Made by a program: the position numbers and the translations under genes. 64,000 nt of DNA. It comes from Streptomyces drozdowiczii (GTDB lineage: Bacteria; Actinomycetota; Actinomycetes; Streptomycetales; Streptomycetaceae). This document shows positions 45,921 to 55,260 of this stretch, one piece after another; position 1 is the stretch's first letter, and each line of letters opens with the position of its first letter. The notes under the pieces were generated by a model. That model ran no database searches. It had not been told where the DNA came from and saw only the letters and a list, made by a program, of their open reading frames with translations. The DNA is taken from the NCBI RefSeq assembly GCF_026167665.1, contig NZ_CP098740.1, forward strand, positions 1,426,001 to 1,490,000, in the 5' to 3' direction.

Positions 45921-47105
45921 ATGACCGAACCGATATTGATCCTGCTCGCGCTGGCGGCGGGGGCCTGCGTCTCGCTGTGGTTCCTGCGCCGGGCCCGCGC
46001 CGAGAGAAGGCGGGCCGAAGAATTCCGTCAGCAGCGCGAGCAGTTGGCCCAGCAGATCCGGGCCGCCGAGCAGTACGTGGCGCATATCGCCCAGAGCGTC
46101 GTCCAGGCGGCCGCGTCCGAGGCGCAGACCGGCCGCCCCTACCAACTGGATTCGGCCATCCCGCCGCAGCTGGCCCACACCCAGCTCGCCAACGGGCTGA
46201 CCGCCCTGGCGAACCAGGTGCGCTCCGCGATCACCATGACGGGCCGCCTCGCGCAGAACGCCGCCGAGGAACAGCTCACCCAGGTATGGGCGGAGACGGA
46301 GCGTCAGGTCGCCCAGGCCCGCCAGGAGTCGGTGGACACGGCCCGGGCGGCGGTACGCGCCTTCGCGTCCAGCACCGTGCACCGCGCGGCGAAGCTGAGC
46401 AGCACGATCAGCGCCGGGGTGCGGCGCCATGTGTCGGACGACGCGTACGCCACCCTGGTCGAGATGGACCACCTGGCGCAGCAGATGCTGCTCACCGCGT
46501 CCGGCTACGGCGTCCTGGCCGGTGACAAGCTGTCGCGGCGCTGGCCCGCCACCACGCTGACCGATGTGGTCCGCACCGCCATGGGCCGGGTGGAGGGCTA
46601 CCAGCGCGTCCAGCACACCGACCTGGAGTCCTTCGCGGTGCGCAGCCGGTCCGTGGAGGCGGTCGTCCACACCCTGGCGGTGCTGCTGGACAACGCCCTG
46701 CGCTACTCGCCGCCCAACGCCCTGGTGCACGTCTCCCTGGAGCACGGGGCGAACGCCGCGTTCCTCGTCGTGGACGACGCCGGTCTGCGGATGGAGGACG
46801 AGCGGCTGACCTGGGCCCGCGAGGTGATGTCCGGCGAGCAGCGCGACGACATCACCCGGCTGGGCGCCTATCCGCAGACGGGTCTGCGGGTGGCCTCGGT
46901 CCTGGCCCACCAGTACGGCTTCCGCGTCGAGCTGACCGCGCCGAACCTCTACGGCGGCACCCGCGCGATCATCGTGCTGCCGCAGGAGCTGCTGACGACG
47001 CCGGGGCCGTCCCGGCCGGTGTCCGCGCAGTCGCTGCCCACGGCCCGGAAGGCCACCGCCCCGCCGGCCCCCGGCCGGCCCCGCTCCCGGAGGCCCCGCC
47101 CATGA
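45921..47105 (+). CDS. cvnA: Conservon sensor histidine kinase-like ATPase CvnA (conservon 2)
   Basis: A 394-residue reading of the conservon 2 sensor ATPase. The N-terminal helix (ILILLALAAGACVSLWFL) is followed by a long coiled coil and a HATPase domain with LAVLLDNALRYSPP (about 255), DDAGLRMEDERL and GLRVASVLAHQYGF. The DAGLRM motif lacks the second Gly of the usual G1 box. The start is ATG 45921, preceded by GAGGA. The frame ends at 47105, but the expected proline/arginine-rich CvnA tail lies in another frame immediately after it (47102-47404). A missing C in the CCCC run at 47079-47082 would join the two into about 494 residues. Confidence 0.9.
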   Translation: MTEPILILLALAAGACVSLWFLRRARAERRRAEEFRQQREQLAQQIRAAEQYVAHIAQSVVQAAASEAQTGRPYQLDSAIPPQLAHTQLANGLTALANQVRSAITMTGRLAQNAAEEQLTQVWAETERQVAQARQESVDTARAAVRAFASSTVHRAAKLSSTISAGVRRHVSDDAYATLVEMDHLAQQMLLTASGYGVLAGDKLSRRWPATTLTDVVRTAMGRVEGYQRVQHTDLESFAVRSRSVEAVVHTLAVLLDNALRYSPPNALVHVSLEHGANAAFLVVDDAGLRMEDERLTWAREVMSGEQRDDITRLGAYPQTGLRVASVLAHQYGFRVELTAPNLYGGTRAIIVLPQELLTTPGPSRPVSAQSLPTARKATAPPAPGRPRSRRPRP

Positions 47106-47404
47106 CCGGGACCGCACCCGAGCCCGCCGCACCCGCACCCGCCACGCCCGCGCCTGCCGCGGCCCCCGCCGCAGCCGCCCCGCCCGCCCCGCCCGCCGAG
47201 GAGCCCGCGTCCGGTCCGGCGCCCGCGACCACGGCCAGCGGGCTCACCGTCCGCCGGCGCGGGACGCGGCCCGCCACCGGGGCGCGGCCCGGGCCGGAAC
47301 CGGAGGTCGAGCCGGGCAGGCCCGCGGTGGCCGCCGCGTGGATGGCGGGCAGCCGCCGCAGCCGGGACAACCAGAACACCGCTCGTACGGACGAAGGACG
47401 TTGA
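47102..47404 (+). CDS. Pro/Ala-rich frame, probably the C-terminal tail of CvnA
   Basis: A 100-codon frame, rich in Ala and Pro, ending with GLTVRRRGTRPATG and AVAAAWMAGSRRSRDNQNTA. CvnA of conservon 1 has a comparable tail (GLPSRRRRAP, then WAALQQGTLNGR). The order proline-rich stretch, GLxxRRR, WxA..GxxxxR is thus shared. It overlaps the CvnA stop as ATGA and is two bases from the roadblock start. I favour a frameshifted CvnA tail. A separate small protein cannot be excluded. Confidence 0.6.
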   Translation: MTGTAPEPAAPAPATPAPAAAPAAAAPPAPPAEEPASGPAPATTASGLTVRRRGTRPATGARPGPEPEVEPGRPAVAAAWMAGSRRSRDNQNTARTDEGR

Positions 47405-47406
47405 TC

Positions 47407-47835
47407 ATGTCGGACACGCACGCGAACACCCTGGGCTGGCTGCTGGACGAGCAGCTCGGATCGGTGGAGGGCGTCCGGTACGCCGTGCTGATGAGCGGCG
47501 ACGGACTGCTGAAGGCGCGGACGCGCACCATCAGCCAGGAGGACGGCGAGAAGCTGGCCGCCCTCACCGCGTCGCTGCGCGCCTCGGGCCGCGCCTGGGA
47601 CGAGTTCACCGGCGGACAGGGCGTGCGCCAGCAGCTGATCGAGTCCGTGTCCACGATCGGGCTGACCACCGCGGCCGGGCACCACACCATGCTGTCCGTC
47701 GTCACCACGGGCCCGCACGCCGACGTCGGCCTGATCAGCCACCACATGGCCCTGCTCGTCGTCCGCCTGGGCGAGCAGCTGGGCACCAGGGAGCGCACCC
47801 CGGTGCTCCAGCCGGACGGCGGCCCCGCCGCATGA
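47407..47835 (+). CDS. cvnB: Roadblock/LC7 protein CvnB (conservon 2)
   Basis: A 142-residue roadblock/LC7 protein. LGWLLDEQLGSVEGVRYAVLMSGDGL opens the fold (split here across residues 9-34), and TMLSVVTTGPHADVGLISHHMALLVVRLGEQLG is the closing strand-helix. The start is ATG 47407; the stop overlaps the DUF742 start (ATGA). It partners the GTPase of the same conservon. Confidence 0.92.
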   Translation: MSDTHANTLGWLLDEQLGSVEGVRYAVLMSGDGLLKARTRTISQEDGEKLAALTASLRASGRAWDEFTGGQGVRQQLIESVSTIGLTTAAGHHTMLSVVTTGPHADVGLISHHMALLVVRLGEQLGTRERTPVLQPDGGPAA

Positions 47836-48185
47836 GCGGCCCACGGCACGATCCGGACATGGTCAGGCCCTACGTCCGTACGGGCGGGCGGGTCCGCCCG
47901 GACCGGGATGTGCGCCTGGAGAGCGTGGTCGTCGCCGCGCCGGGACCGGCCGGTGAGCTGGGGCCCGACGCGCGGCGGGTGATGAGCCTGTTCGCGGTGG
48001 GCCGGGGCGGTCTGGCCGTCGCCGACATCGCGGCCGCGCTCCAGCTGCCGCCCTCCACCGTCCGGATCATCGTGTCCTCCCTGATGGACAGCGGCCATCT
48101 GGCCAGCCCGGCCCCGGCCGCCGGGGACCAGCCCCGAAACGACCTCCTCCAGAAGGTGCTCGATGGACTCCGAGAACTGGTCTGA
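47832..48185 (+). CDS. cvnC: DUF742 protein CvnC (conservon 2)
   Basis: A 117-residue DUF742 protein. VRPYVRTGGRVRPDRDV near residues 11-27 corresponds to the family's opening motif, and AVADIAAALQLPPSTVRIIV is the helix-turn-helix-like core, ending in LLQKVLDGLREL. It overlaps the GTPase start by 23 bases, the same overlap length as in conservon 1. Confidence 0.92.
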   Translation: MSGPRHDPDMVRPYVRTGGRVRPDRDVRLESVVVAAPGPAGELGPDARRVMSLFAVGRGGLAVADIAAALQLPPSTVRIIVSSLMDSGHLASPAPAAGDQPRNDLLQKVLDGLRELV

Positions 48186-48789
48186 CGCCGCGAACGGCGT
48201 CTCGTACGTACCGGCGACGGTGACCCAGTCCGCCAAGATCGTGATCGCCGGTGGCTTCGGCGTCGGCAAGACGACCTTCATCGGCAGCGTCTCGGAGGTC
48301 CGGCCGCTGCGGATGGAGGAGCCGATCACCGAGGACAGCGTCGGCGTGGACGACCTGCGCGGGGTGCCGGACAAGACCACGACGACCGTGGGCATGGACT
48401 TCGGCCGCATCCACCTGGCCGGCGGCGCCCTCGCCCTCTATCTGTTCGGCCTGCCGGGACAGGTGCGGTTCCAGCCGGTCTGGGAGGACCTGGCCCACGG
48501 CGCGCTCGGCTGCCTGGTGCTGGCCGACACGCGCGACCTGGACGCCAGCCACGAGGCGCTGGGGCTCCTGGAGGACCAGGGCATTCCGTACGCGGTCGCG
48601 ATCAACGTGTTCCCGGACGCGCCCGGCTACGGCCTCGCCGAGATCCGCGAGGCCCTGGCCCTGGACCCGGAGACGCCCCTGACCACCTGTGACGCCCGGG
48701 ACCGCACCTCCTGCGTGTACGCCCTGATCACGCTCACGGAATACCTCGCCGCACAACGATCGGCCCTCTCCCTGGAGCCCACGCCATGA
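48163..48789 (+). CDS. cvnD: Conservon GTPase CvnD (conservon 2)
   Basis: A 208-residue small GTPase. P-loop GGFGVGKTT lies near residues 30-38, the switch is VPDKTTTTVGMDFGRIHL, and G3 is FGLPGQVRFQPVW, in which the usual Glu after GQ is Val. An INVFPDAPG segment replaces NKxD. The start is ATG 48163. The stop overlaps the P450 ATG (ATGA). Confidence 0.93.
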   Translation: MDSENWSDAANGVSYVPATVTQSAKIVIAGGFGVGKTTFIGSVSEVRPLRMEEPITEDSVGVDDLRGVPDKTTTTVGMDFGRIHLAGGALALYLFGLPGQVRFQPVWEDLAHGALGCLVLADTRDLDASHEALGLLEDQGIPYAVAINVFPDAPGYGLAEIREALALDPETPLTTCDARDRTSCVYALITLTEYLAAQRSALSLEPTP

Positions 48790-49996
48790 CGTCCCCCAGC
48801 ACCGCCCTGCCGTCGGCCCCTCGGGCCGGGTCGCGCTCTACGACCCGGAGTACGCCGCCGACCCGCATGCCGCGTACGAGCGGATGCGGGCGGTGTACGG
48901 GCCGCTGGTGCCCGTCGAGCTGTCCCCGGGCATCCCGGCCACCCTGGTGATCGGCTACTTCCAGGCCCGGCGCATCCTCAACGACCCCCTGTACTTCCCG
49001 CACGACCCGCGCGTCTGGCAGGAGCAGGTGCCGGCCTCCTGCCCGGTGCGGCCGATGATGGAGTGGCGGCCCAACGCCCTGCGCAGCAGCGGCACCGCGC
49101 ACGCCCGCTACCGGTCCGCCAACACCACCGCGATCGACGCCGTGGACCAGCACGAGCTGCGGGCCCGGGTGGAGAAGCTGGCCGAGGCCGCCATCGGGGA
49201 CTTCATCACGGCGGGCCGGGCCGACGTACTCACCCAGTACGCCTGGCCGATCGCCTTCCGCGTGCTCAGCTCCCTGCTCGGCTGCCCCGACGAGATCGGG
49301 GCGCGCATCGCCGACGGGATGTCCCGGATCTTCGAGGCGACGGACGCCCAGCGGGGCAACGAGATCCTGGGCCAGGCGGTCGCCGACCTGGTCGAACTGC
49401 GCCGGCGCCACCCCGCCGACGACATCACCTCCCGGCTGCTCGGCCACGCGGCGCAGCTGACCGACGAGGAGATGGGCCACCAGCTGGTCACGCTGTACGG
49501 GGCGGGCATCGAGCCGCTGACCAATCTCATCGCCAACACCCAGCTGAAGATCCTCACCGACGAGGAGTTCTCCGCCGGGCTGCACGCCGGGCACTCCACC
49601 GTGCGGGACGCGCTCGACACCGTCCTCTACACCGACCCGCCGATGGCGAACTACTGCATCACCTACCCGCCCTATCCGGCGGACATCGACGGGGTGCTGC
49701 TCCCCGCCCACCAGCCGGTCCTGATCTCGATGGCCGGCTGCAACAACGACCCGGCGATCAGTGAGGCGTCCGGCGGCATCGCGGGCAACCGGGCCCATCT
49801 GGCGTGGAGCATCGGCCCGCACACCTGCCCGGCGCGCTCGCACGCGTACCTGATCGCGGAGACCGCGGTCACCTATCTGCTCGACGCCCTGCCCGAGATG
49901 GACCTCGCGGTCCCGGCCGCCGAACTGCGCTGGCGCCCGGGCCCGTTCCACCGCGCGCTGGAATCCCTCCCCATCGTCTTCCACGCCTCCCACTGA
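48786..49996 (+). CDS. Conservon-type cytochrome P450 (single frameshift near 48816)
   Basis: A P450 of about 403 residues. The ATG at 48786 overlaps the GTPase stop as expected, but the frame is broken after about ten codons. From there the second frame reads GRVALYDPEYAADPHAAYERM through to TGA 49996. Adding one G at GG 48815-48816 gives MTSPSTALPSGPSGRVALYD. The haem cysteine is in WSIGPHTCPARS (about 348). The I-helix YGAGIEPLTN lacks the acid-Thr pair, as in conservon 1. If not a sequencing error, translation would start inside at about 48884. Confidence 0.88.
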
Positions 49997-50006
49997 AGGA
50001 GACCCC

Positions 50007-51239
50007 ATGTCCGAGCAGCCGATCATCGTCCTCGACCCCGCGGGCACCGACCGCCACGCGGAGTACCGGGCGCTGCGCGAGCGCGGTCCCGCCACCCGCG
50101 TCGACGTCCTCGGGGTCACCGCCTGGTCCGTCAGCGACCCGGTCCTGCTGAAGGAGCTGCTGACCAGCTCGCAGGTCTCGAAGGACGCCCGGGCGCACTG
50201 GCCGGCGTTCGCCGAGACGGTGGCCACCTGGCCGCTCGCGCTGTGGGTGGCGGTGAACAACATGTTCACCGCGTACGGCGGCGACCACCGGCGGCTGCGC
50301 CGGATGATCGCCCCCGCGTTCAGCGCCCGCCGCATCCAGGACCTGCGCGTCTCGGTGGAGAAGGTCGTCGCCGAACTCCTCGACGGCATCGCCGCCCGGC
50401 CCGCCGGCGAACCGGTCGACCTGCGCACCGAGCTGGCCTACCCGCTCCCGATCGCGGTGATCGGCCGGCTCATGGGCGTCCCCGACGACCAGCTCGACGG
50501 CTTCCGCTCCAAGGTCGACGGCGTCTTCGACACCACGCTCACCGTGGAGGAGGCCACCGCCAACACGGCCGCCCTGTACGGGGCGCTCGACCAGCTCATC
50601 GCCGCCAAGCGGGCGCGGCCGGGCGACGACATGACCTCGCTGCTGCTCGCCACCCGCGACGAGGAGGGCGACGGCGGCCGCCTCAGCGACGAGGAGCTGC
50701 GCGACACGCTGCTCCTGATGATCTCCGCCGGTTACGACACCACGGTCAACGTGATCGACCAGGCGATCACCGCCCTGCTGACCCACCCGGAACAGCTCGC
50801 CCACCTCCGCGAGGGCCGCGCCGACTGGAACGACGTGGTCGAGGAGACCCTGCGCCACGAGCCGGCGGTCAAGCACATCCCGATGCGCTACGCCCTCTCG
50901 GACATCCCCCTGCCCGACGGTCAGAAGATCGCCCGGGGCGAGGCGATCCTGGTCTCCTTCGCCCCCGCCAACCGCCACCCCGACTGGCACGGCGAGACGG
51001 CCGACGACTTCGATGTGACCCGTACCGCCAAGGACCACCTGGCCTTCGGCCACGGTGTGCACTTCTGCCTCGGCGCCCCGCTCGCCCGGCTGGAGATCGC
51101 GACGGCCCTGCGTCAGCTCTTCGAGCGCTTCCCGGACATCAGCCTCGCGGTCCCCGCCGAGGACCTGCTCCCGCTCCCGTCCCTGATCAGCAACGGCCAC
51201 CAGGCCCTTCCGGTCCGCCTTCACCCGACGGCGGGCTGA
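50007..51239 (+). CDS. Cytochrome P450 (canonical class I bacterial type)
   Basis: A 410-residue P450 with full canonical motifs: I-helix SAGYDTT (about 240), K-helix EETLRHEP (about 279) and haem loop FGHGVHFCLGAPLAR with ligand Cys near 354. It lies ten bases after the conservon P450 with GAAGGAG before its ATG, so it belongs to the same operon. It resembles CYP105/107-type hydroxylases. No ferredoxin gene is adjacent. Its 3' end overlaps the convergent CDGSH gene by 53 bases. Confidence 0.93.
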   Translation: MSEQPIIVLDPAGTDRHAEYRALRERGPATRVDVLGVTAWSVSDPVLLKELLTSSQVSKDARAHWPAFAETVATWPLALWVAVNNMFTAYGGDHRRLRRMIAPAFSARRIQDLRVSVEKVVAELLDGIAARPAGEPVDLRTELAYPLPIAVIGRLMGVPDDQLDGFRSKVDGVFDTTLTVEEATANTAALYGALDQLIAAKRARPGDDMTSLLLATRDEEGDGGRLSDEELRDTLLLMISAGYDTTVNVIDQAITALLTHPEQLAHLREGRADWNDVVEETLRHEPAVKHIPMRYALSDIPLPDGQKIARGEAILVSFAPANRHPDWHGETADDFDVTRTAKDHLAFGHGVHFCLGAPLARLEIATALRQLFERFPDISLAVPAEDLLPLPSLISNGHQALPVRLHPTAG

Positions 51240-51435
51240 CGGGCCGCCGGTGACGGCGGTGGCTGGTGTCGCACCAGGGGTACATCCGGCTGCGGCGGCA
51301 GGTGCAGACCGCGACGACGAAGCGGTCGGAGGTGACGGTCGAGCCGTCCTCCCGGACGATCTCGACCGGTCCCTCGATCAGTACCGGGCCGCCCGGCTCG
51401 ACGGTCAGGCGGCGGGGTTCACGGGCGTTCGGCAC
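51187..51435 (-). CDS. CDGSH iron-sulfur domain protein
   Basis: An 82-residue protein with one CDGSH-type 2Fe-2S site: CTCRRSRMYPWCDTSH gives ligands Cys44, Cys46, Cys55 and His59. The usual Gly after CD is Thr. Such small proteins act in redox or iron-sulfur handling. The start is GTG 51435, overlapping the end of the methyltransferase gene by 17 bases. The C-terminus overlaps the P450 gene on the other strand. The C-terminal 20 residues are Gly/Pro-rich. Confidence 0.87.
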   Translation of the reverse strand: MPNAREPRRLTVEPGGPVLIEGPVEIVREDGSTVTSDRFVVAVCTCRRSRMYPWCDTSHRRHRRPVSPPSGEGGPEGPGGRC

Positions 51436-52105
51436 GGATGACCACCAGTTCCTCGGTGTCGTCGCGGGGGCCGAGCAGGCCCCGCGCCCGGAGCCACGGC
51501 AGGCGCGCGGTCATGACCGGCCCGAAGGGTACGGAGGACCGGCTCGTCACCGCCGCGCGCAGGCCGCTCGCGGTCAGCCGGGCCAGGGTCTCCTCCGCCC
51601 CGCACAGCCCGGAGTGGACGAGGAGCAGCACGCCATTCGGGTGCAGGGCGTCGTGGGCGTGCGCGCAGATGCGGTCCAGGGCCTGCCGGCCGCAGAGCCC
51701 GGCGTCCCAGGCGACCTCCGGGCCGTGGGCGCGGACGCGGCGGACCTGCGGGGCCGGGACGTACGGGGGGTTGCTCACGATCAGGTGGAAGCGCCGGCCG
51801 AGTACGGGGCCGGTGAGGTCGCCGCGCAGCACCCGGACCCGGTGGCCGGCGCGGGCGGCGTTCAGGCGGGTGGTCAGGACGGCCCGCCGCGAGATGTCGA
51901 TCGCGGAGACCCGGGCCCCGCTGCGCGCCGCCAGCAGGGCCAGGGCGCCGCTGCCCGTGCAGACGTCCAGGACGTCCATGCCGGCGGCCGGGCCCTCGGC
52001 CTGGAGCGCCCGCGCCAGCAGGTGGGTGTCGGCCTGCGGGGCGTAGACGCCGGGCAGGGTCCAGAGCCGGCCCAGGTCGACGGGCGGTGCGGCGGTAGTC
52101 GTCAT
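51419..52105 (-). CDS. HemK2/MTQ2-like protein methyltransferase
   Basis: A 228-residue class I SAM methyltransferase of the HemK2/MTQ2 type. SAM motif MDVLDVCTGSGALALLAA is near residues 43-60 and the substrate-glutamine motif SNPPYVP near 109-115. HemK-family enzymes methylate Gln in release factors; the target of this paralogue is not known. The start is ATG 52105. It precedes the CDGSH gene on the same strand and is divergent from the SDR gene. Confidence 0.9.
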   Translation of the reverse strand: MTTTAAPPVDLGRLWTLPGVYAPQADTHLLARALQAEGPAAGMDVLDVCTGSGALALLAARSGARVSAIDISRRAVLTTRLNAARAGHRVRVLRGDLTGPVLGRRFHLIVSNPPYVPAPQVRRVRAHGPEVAWDAGLCGRQALDRICAHAHDALHPNGVLLLVHSGLCGAEETLARLTASGLRAAVTSRSSVPFGPVMTARLPWLRARGLLGPRDDTEELVVIRAERP

Positions 52106-52306
52106 CCGAATCCTCCATGAGGGGGAAGGCGGTCCCCGCTCTCACCGGCGCGTCCTCATCCAGTCCAGCGTGGCCGGACCCGCCGCCCACCGCGACCCGG
52201 GAGGCCGTCTGCCGGGCCTCCCGCCGCGCACATCCGGCACCTCCGGGCGACCATGGCCGGACAGGCCCTGGGCACCCCGGCCCTCCCGTCACCGCGAAGG
52301 AGTCCC

Positions 52307-53167
52307 GTGACTGACCGGAAGCACCTGCTGAGCGGCCGCACGGCCGTGGTGACGGGCGGGGCGCGCGGCCTCGGGAAGGCCGTGGCCCGGGAGCTGGCAG
52401 CCCGGGGCGCCCGGGTGGCCCTGCTCGGCCTGGAGGAGGAAGCGCTCGCCGGGGTGGCCGCCACGCTCCCCGCGCCCTCCGGGCACTGGCATGTGGACGT
52501 CACCGACGACGCGGCGATGGCCCGCGTCGCCGACGAGGTGCGCCGACGGCTGGGCCCCGCTTCGGTGGTCGTCGCCAACGCGGGCGTGGCGGAGGGCGGG
52601 CCGTTCGCGGACTCCGACCCGGTGAGCTGGCGGCGCGTGATCGAGGTCAATCTGATCGGCAGCGCGGTCACCGCCCGGGTGTTCCTGCCGCAGCTCCTGG
52701 ACACCCGGGGGCACTACCTCCAGGTCGCCTCGCTGGCGTCCATCGGGGCCGCGCCGATGATGAGCGCGTACTGCGCCTCCAAAGCGGGCGTGGAGGCCCT
52801 GTGCCACTCGCTGCGCGCGGAGCTGGCGCCGAACGGTGTCGGGGTGGGCATCGCGTATCTGAACTGGATCGACACCGACATGGTCCGGGATGCCGACCAG
52901 TACCCCGTGCTGCGCGAGCTGCGCGCCCACATGCCCCCGCCGGCCCGCAGGACCTACCCGGCTCCTTACGTGGCCCGGCGCCTGGTGGCCGCGATCGAGC
53001 GGCGGTCGCCGTCGGTGTACGTCCCCGGCTGGCTGCGGGGCGTCCAGGCCGTGCGGGCGGCACTCCCGGGGGTGGTCTCCCTCGCGACCCGCAAGGAGCT
53101 GACCCGCTCCGAGTTCACGGCCACGGGTCTGCTGGGGGCCGGGGGACGCGCGGCGGAGGACGCGTAG
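52307..53167 (+). CDS. Short-chain dehydrogenase/reductase (SDR)
   Basis: A 286-residue classical SDR. The cofactor motif TGGARGLG is at about 16-23, NAGVAEGG follows near 86, and the catalytic Tyr and Lys are in YCASK (about 154-158) after the Ser in VASLASIG. The C-terminal region VPGWLRGVQAVRAALPG is longer than average and hydrophobic, as in membrane-associated lipid or sterol SDRs. The start is GTG 52307 with AAGGAG five bases upstream. It is convergent with the phytoene-desaturase-like gene. Confidence 0.92.
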   Translation: MTDRKHLLSGRTAVVTGGARGLGKAVARELAARGARVALLGLEEEALAGVAATLPAPSGHWHVDVTDDAAMARVADEVRRRLGPASVVVANAGVAEGGPFADSDPVSWRRVIEVNLIGSAVTARVFLPQLLDTRGHYLQVASLASIGAAPMMSAYCASKAGVEALCHSLRAELAPNGVGVGIAYLNWIDTDMVRDADQYPVLRELRAHMPPPARRTYPAPYVARRLVAAIERRSPSVYVPGWLRGVQAVRAALPGVVSLATRKELTRSEFTATGLLGAGGRAAEDA

Positions 53168-53175
53168 GGCGCACG

Positions 53176-54738
53176 TCAGCGCCGCAGTCGCTTCCGCAGC
53201 GCCGCGCGTGCCGCGTTCGCGCCCGGGGCACCGTGCACCCCGCCGCCCGGGTGCGCCGAGGCCGAGGCCAGGTACAGCCCCCTGACCGGGGTCTCGGGGC
53301 GGCCGGTGCCCGGGGTCGGGCGGAACACCAGTTGCTGGTGCGCCGCCGTCGTACCGCCGTTGATGGCGCCGCCGCGCAGGTTGGCGTCCATGGATTCGAT
53401 GGTCGGGGGCGCCAGCAGGCGGCGGGCCACGATGCGGGAGCGGAAGCCGGGGGCCCAGCGCTCCACCTCGTGCTCCATGCGGTCGGCCATGGCTTCCTGC
53501 TCGCCCCGGTCCCACCGCCCGGTCAGCCCGTCCTCGCCCGCGTCGCCCTTGATGCGGTGCGGGACGTGGGTGTAGGCCCAGGCGGCCTCGGTGCCGGCCG
53601 GTGAGCGGGTGGCGTCGGCGGTGCTCATCTGGCCGAAGAGGAGGAACGGCCGGTCCGGCACCTGCCCCGTGGCGATCTGCGCCGCGAACCGGGTGAGGCC
53701 GTCGACCCCGTCCGCCAGGTGCACGGTGCCCGCCGTGGCCGCCGGGGCGGCGGTCCAGGGCACCGGGCCGTTCAGCGCCCAGTCCACCTTGAACGTCGCG
53801 AAGTCCCACTGGAAGCGGCGCAGGTCGTCCAGGAGCCGGCCGGGCAGGTGGTGGGCGTCGACCAGTCCGCCGTAGAGCGCCGGGGCGGACACGTCGGCGA
53901 GCACGGCACGGGACGCGGGCACGGCCTCGCCCTTCTCGGTGCGTACGCCGACGGCGCGTCCGCCGCGTACGACGACCTCCGTGACCCGCTCACCGCAGCG
54001 GAGCACGCCGCCGTGCCGTTCGAGGCGCCGCACCAGGGCCGCCGTGAGGGCGCCCGCGCCCCCGAGCGGCACCGGGAAGCCGTAGGTCTGCCCGAGCATG
54101 GACATCAGCCAGCCGAAGCCGCCGCTCCCGGCCGCCTCGGGGCCGAGGTCGGCGTGGAGCGCGGTGCCCGCCAGCAGGACCCTGGCCGCCTCGCCGCCGA
54201 ACCGCTCCTCGCCCAGGCGGCGTACGGGCAGCAGCAGGGTCCGCGCCAGGCGGAGCCCCCCGGCGGCCCGGAGCCGGGCGGCGAGGCGGACGCCCGAGCG
54301 CACCGGCGGGAAGGGGGTGAAGAGGGCGCCCAGCACATCGCGGCGCACCCGGTCCCAGGTGTCGCACAGCTCCAGCCACGCCGCCCCGTCGCCCTCCGCG
54401 AAGGCGTCGAGCCCCGCGGCGGTGTCCCGCGCGTCGCTCTCCAGCACCGCGCACCGCCCGTCCGGCAGCGGGTGCGCCAGGACCCGGGGCGCGCGCGACC
54501 AGCGCAGCCCCTCCTCCTGGAGGTCGAGCCCGTCGATGACCGGGGAGGCCGCGGCCAGCGGATAGAACGCGCTGAACAGGTCGGAGACGTAATCGGGATG
54601 CACACCTCGGTCGCTGCGCACGGCCCCGCCGGGCTCGGGCTGGGCCTCCAGGACCTCGACGCTCCACCCCGCGGCGGCGAGCAGGTTCGCCGCGACGAGC
54701 CCGTTGGGGCCCGCGCCGATGACCACGGCGTCCGGCAT
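53176..54738 (-). CDS. Phytoene-desaturase-like FAD oxidoreductase (CrtI superfamily)
   Basis: A 520-residue amine-oxidase/CrtI-type flavoprotein. The FAD-binding start is AVVIGAGPNGLVAANLLAAAG (first and second Gly of GxGxxG present; split across residues 4-24), the GG-doublet region is LEAQPEPGGAVRSD, and the C-terminal FAD motif is RGLYLASASAHPGGGVHGAPG. It is of the carotenoid-desaturase/PDO group, but no crt genes are nearby, so a carotenoid role is not implied. It is 31 bases downstream of the SRPBCC gene. Confidence 0.88.
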   Translation of the reverse strand: MPDAVVIGAGPNGLVAANLLAAAGWSVEVLEAQPEPGGAVRSDRGVHPDYVSDLFSAFYPLAAASPVIDGLDLQEEGLRWSRAPRVLAHPLPDGRCAVLESDARDTAAGLDAFAEGDGAAWLELCDTWDRVRRDVLGALFTPFPPVRSGVRLAARLRAAGGLRLARTLLLPVRRLGEERFGGEAARVLLAGTALHADLGPEAAGSGGFGWLMSMLGQTYGFPVPLGGAGALTAALVRRLERHGGVLRCGERVTEVVVRGGRAVGVRTEKGEAVPASRAVLADVSAPALYGGLVDAHHLPGRLLDDLRRFQWDFATFKVDWALNGPVPWTAAPAATAGTVHLADGVDGLTRFAAQIATGQVPDRPFLLFGQMSTADATRSPAGTEAAWAYTHVPHRIKGDAGEDGLTGRWDRGEQEAMADRMEHEVERWAPGFRSRIVARRLLAPPTIESMDANLRGGAINGGTTAAHQQLVFRPTPGTGRPETPVRGLYLASASAHPGGGVHGAPGANAARAALRKRLRR

Positions 54739-54769
54739 CGATGCCTCCAGGTGGGTCGTGGGAAGGGCT

Positions 54770-55225
54770 TCAGACCGCTTCGCGGGTGCCCTTCGGGGCC
54801 GCCTCGACGGTCTGCGCGAGACGGGCGAGGACGCTGCGGTGGCGGAGCTGGATCACGGCGTCGACGGCCGTGTTGTGGAGCTTGCCCGCCGGTCCGCGCA
54901 GGGGGTGCTCATCCAGGGTGACCAGGGCGTTGTCGCCCCACTGCCGCACCTCCAGGGCGATCCGGGCGGTGCCGATCCGCCCGCTGTCGGCCTCCAGCTC
55001 CAGGATGTGCGGGGCCTCGCACCGCCGGACGATCGTCCGGCCCTGCACGGACCACCGGCCGATGCCCAGGGTGTACGTGAGGCTGGCGCCGACCTCCGGC
55101 CAGTTGCCCCGGCGGGGGCGTGAGCCGGAGGTCCCGACCACCCAGTCGCTGTAGCGCGCGGGGTCGGCGAGGACGCGCCAGACGTCCGCCACCGCGGCCT
55201 CGATCAGGCGATGCCGTACTGCCAT
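54770..55225 (-). CDS. SRPBCC-family protein
   Basis: A 151-residue START/Bet v1-like (polyketide cyclase_2) protein. The opening RLIEAAVADVWRVLADPARYSDWVVGTS (split here) and the beta-strands TYTLGIGRWSVQGRTIVRR are family-typical. It may bind a hydrophobic ligand. The start is ATG 55225 (MAVRHRLIEAA). It lies between the alkylsulfatase and the phytoene-desaturase-like gene on the same strand, probably one operon. Confidence 0.85.
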   Translation of the reverse strand: MAVRHRLIEAAVADVWRVLADPARYSDWVVGTSGSRPRRGNWPEVGASLTYTLGIGRWSVQGRTIVRRCEAPHILELEADSGRIGTARIALEVRQWGDNALVTLDEHPLRGPAGKLHNTAVDAVIQLRHRSVLARLAQTVEAAPKGTREAV

Positions 55226-55260
55226 CGGTCCTCCAGGTTCTCGTGGGTCGCGCCGGACGC

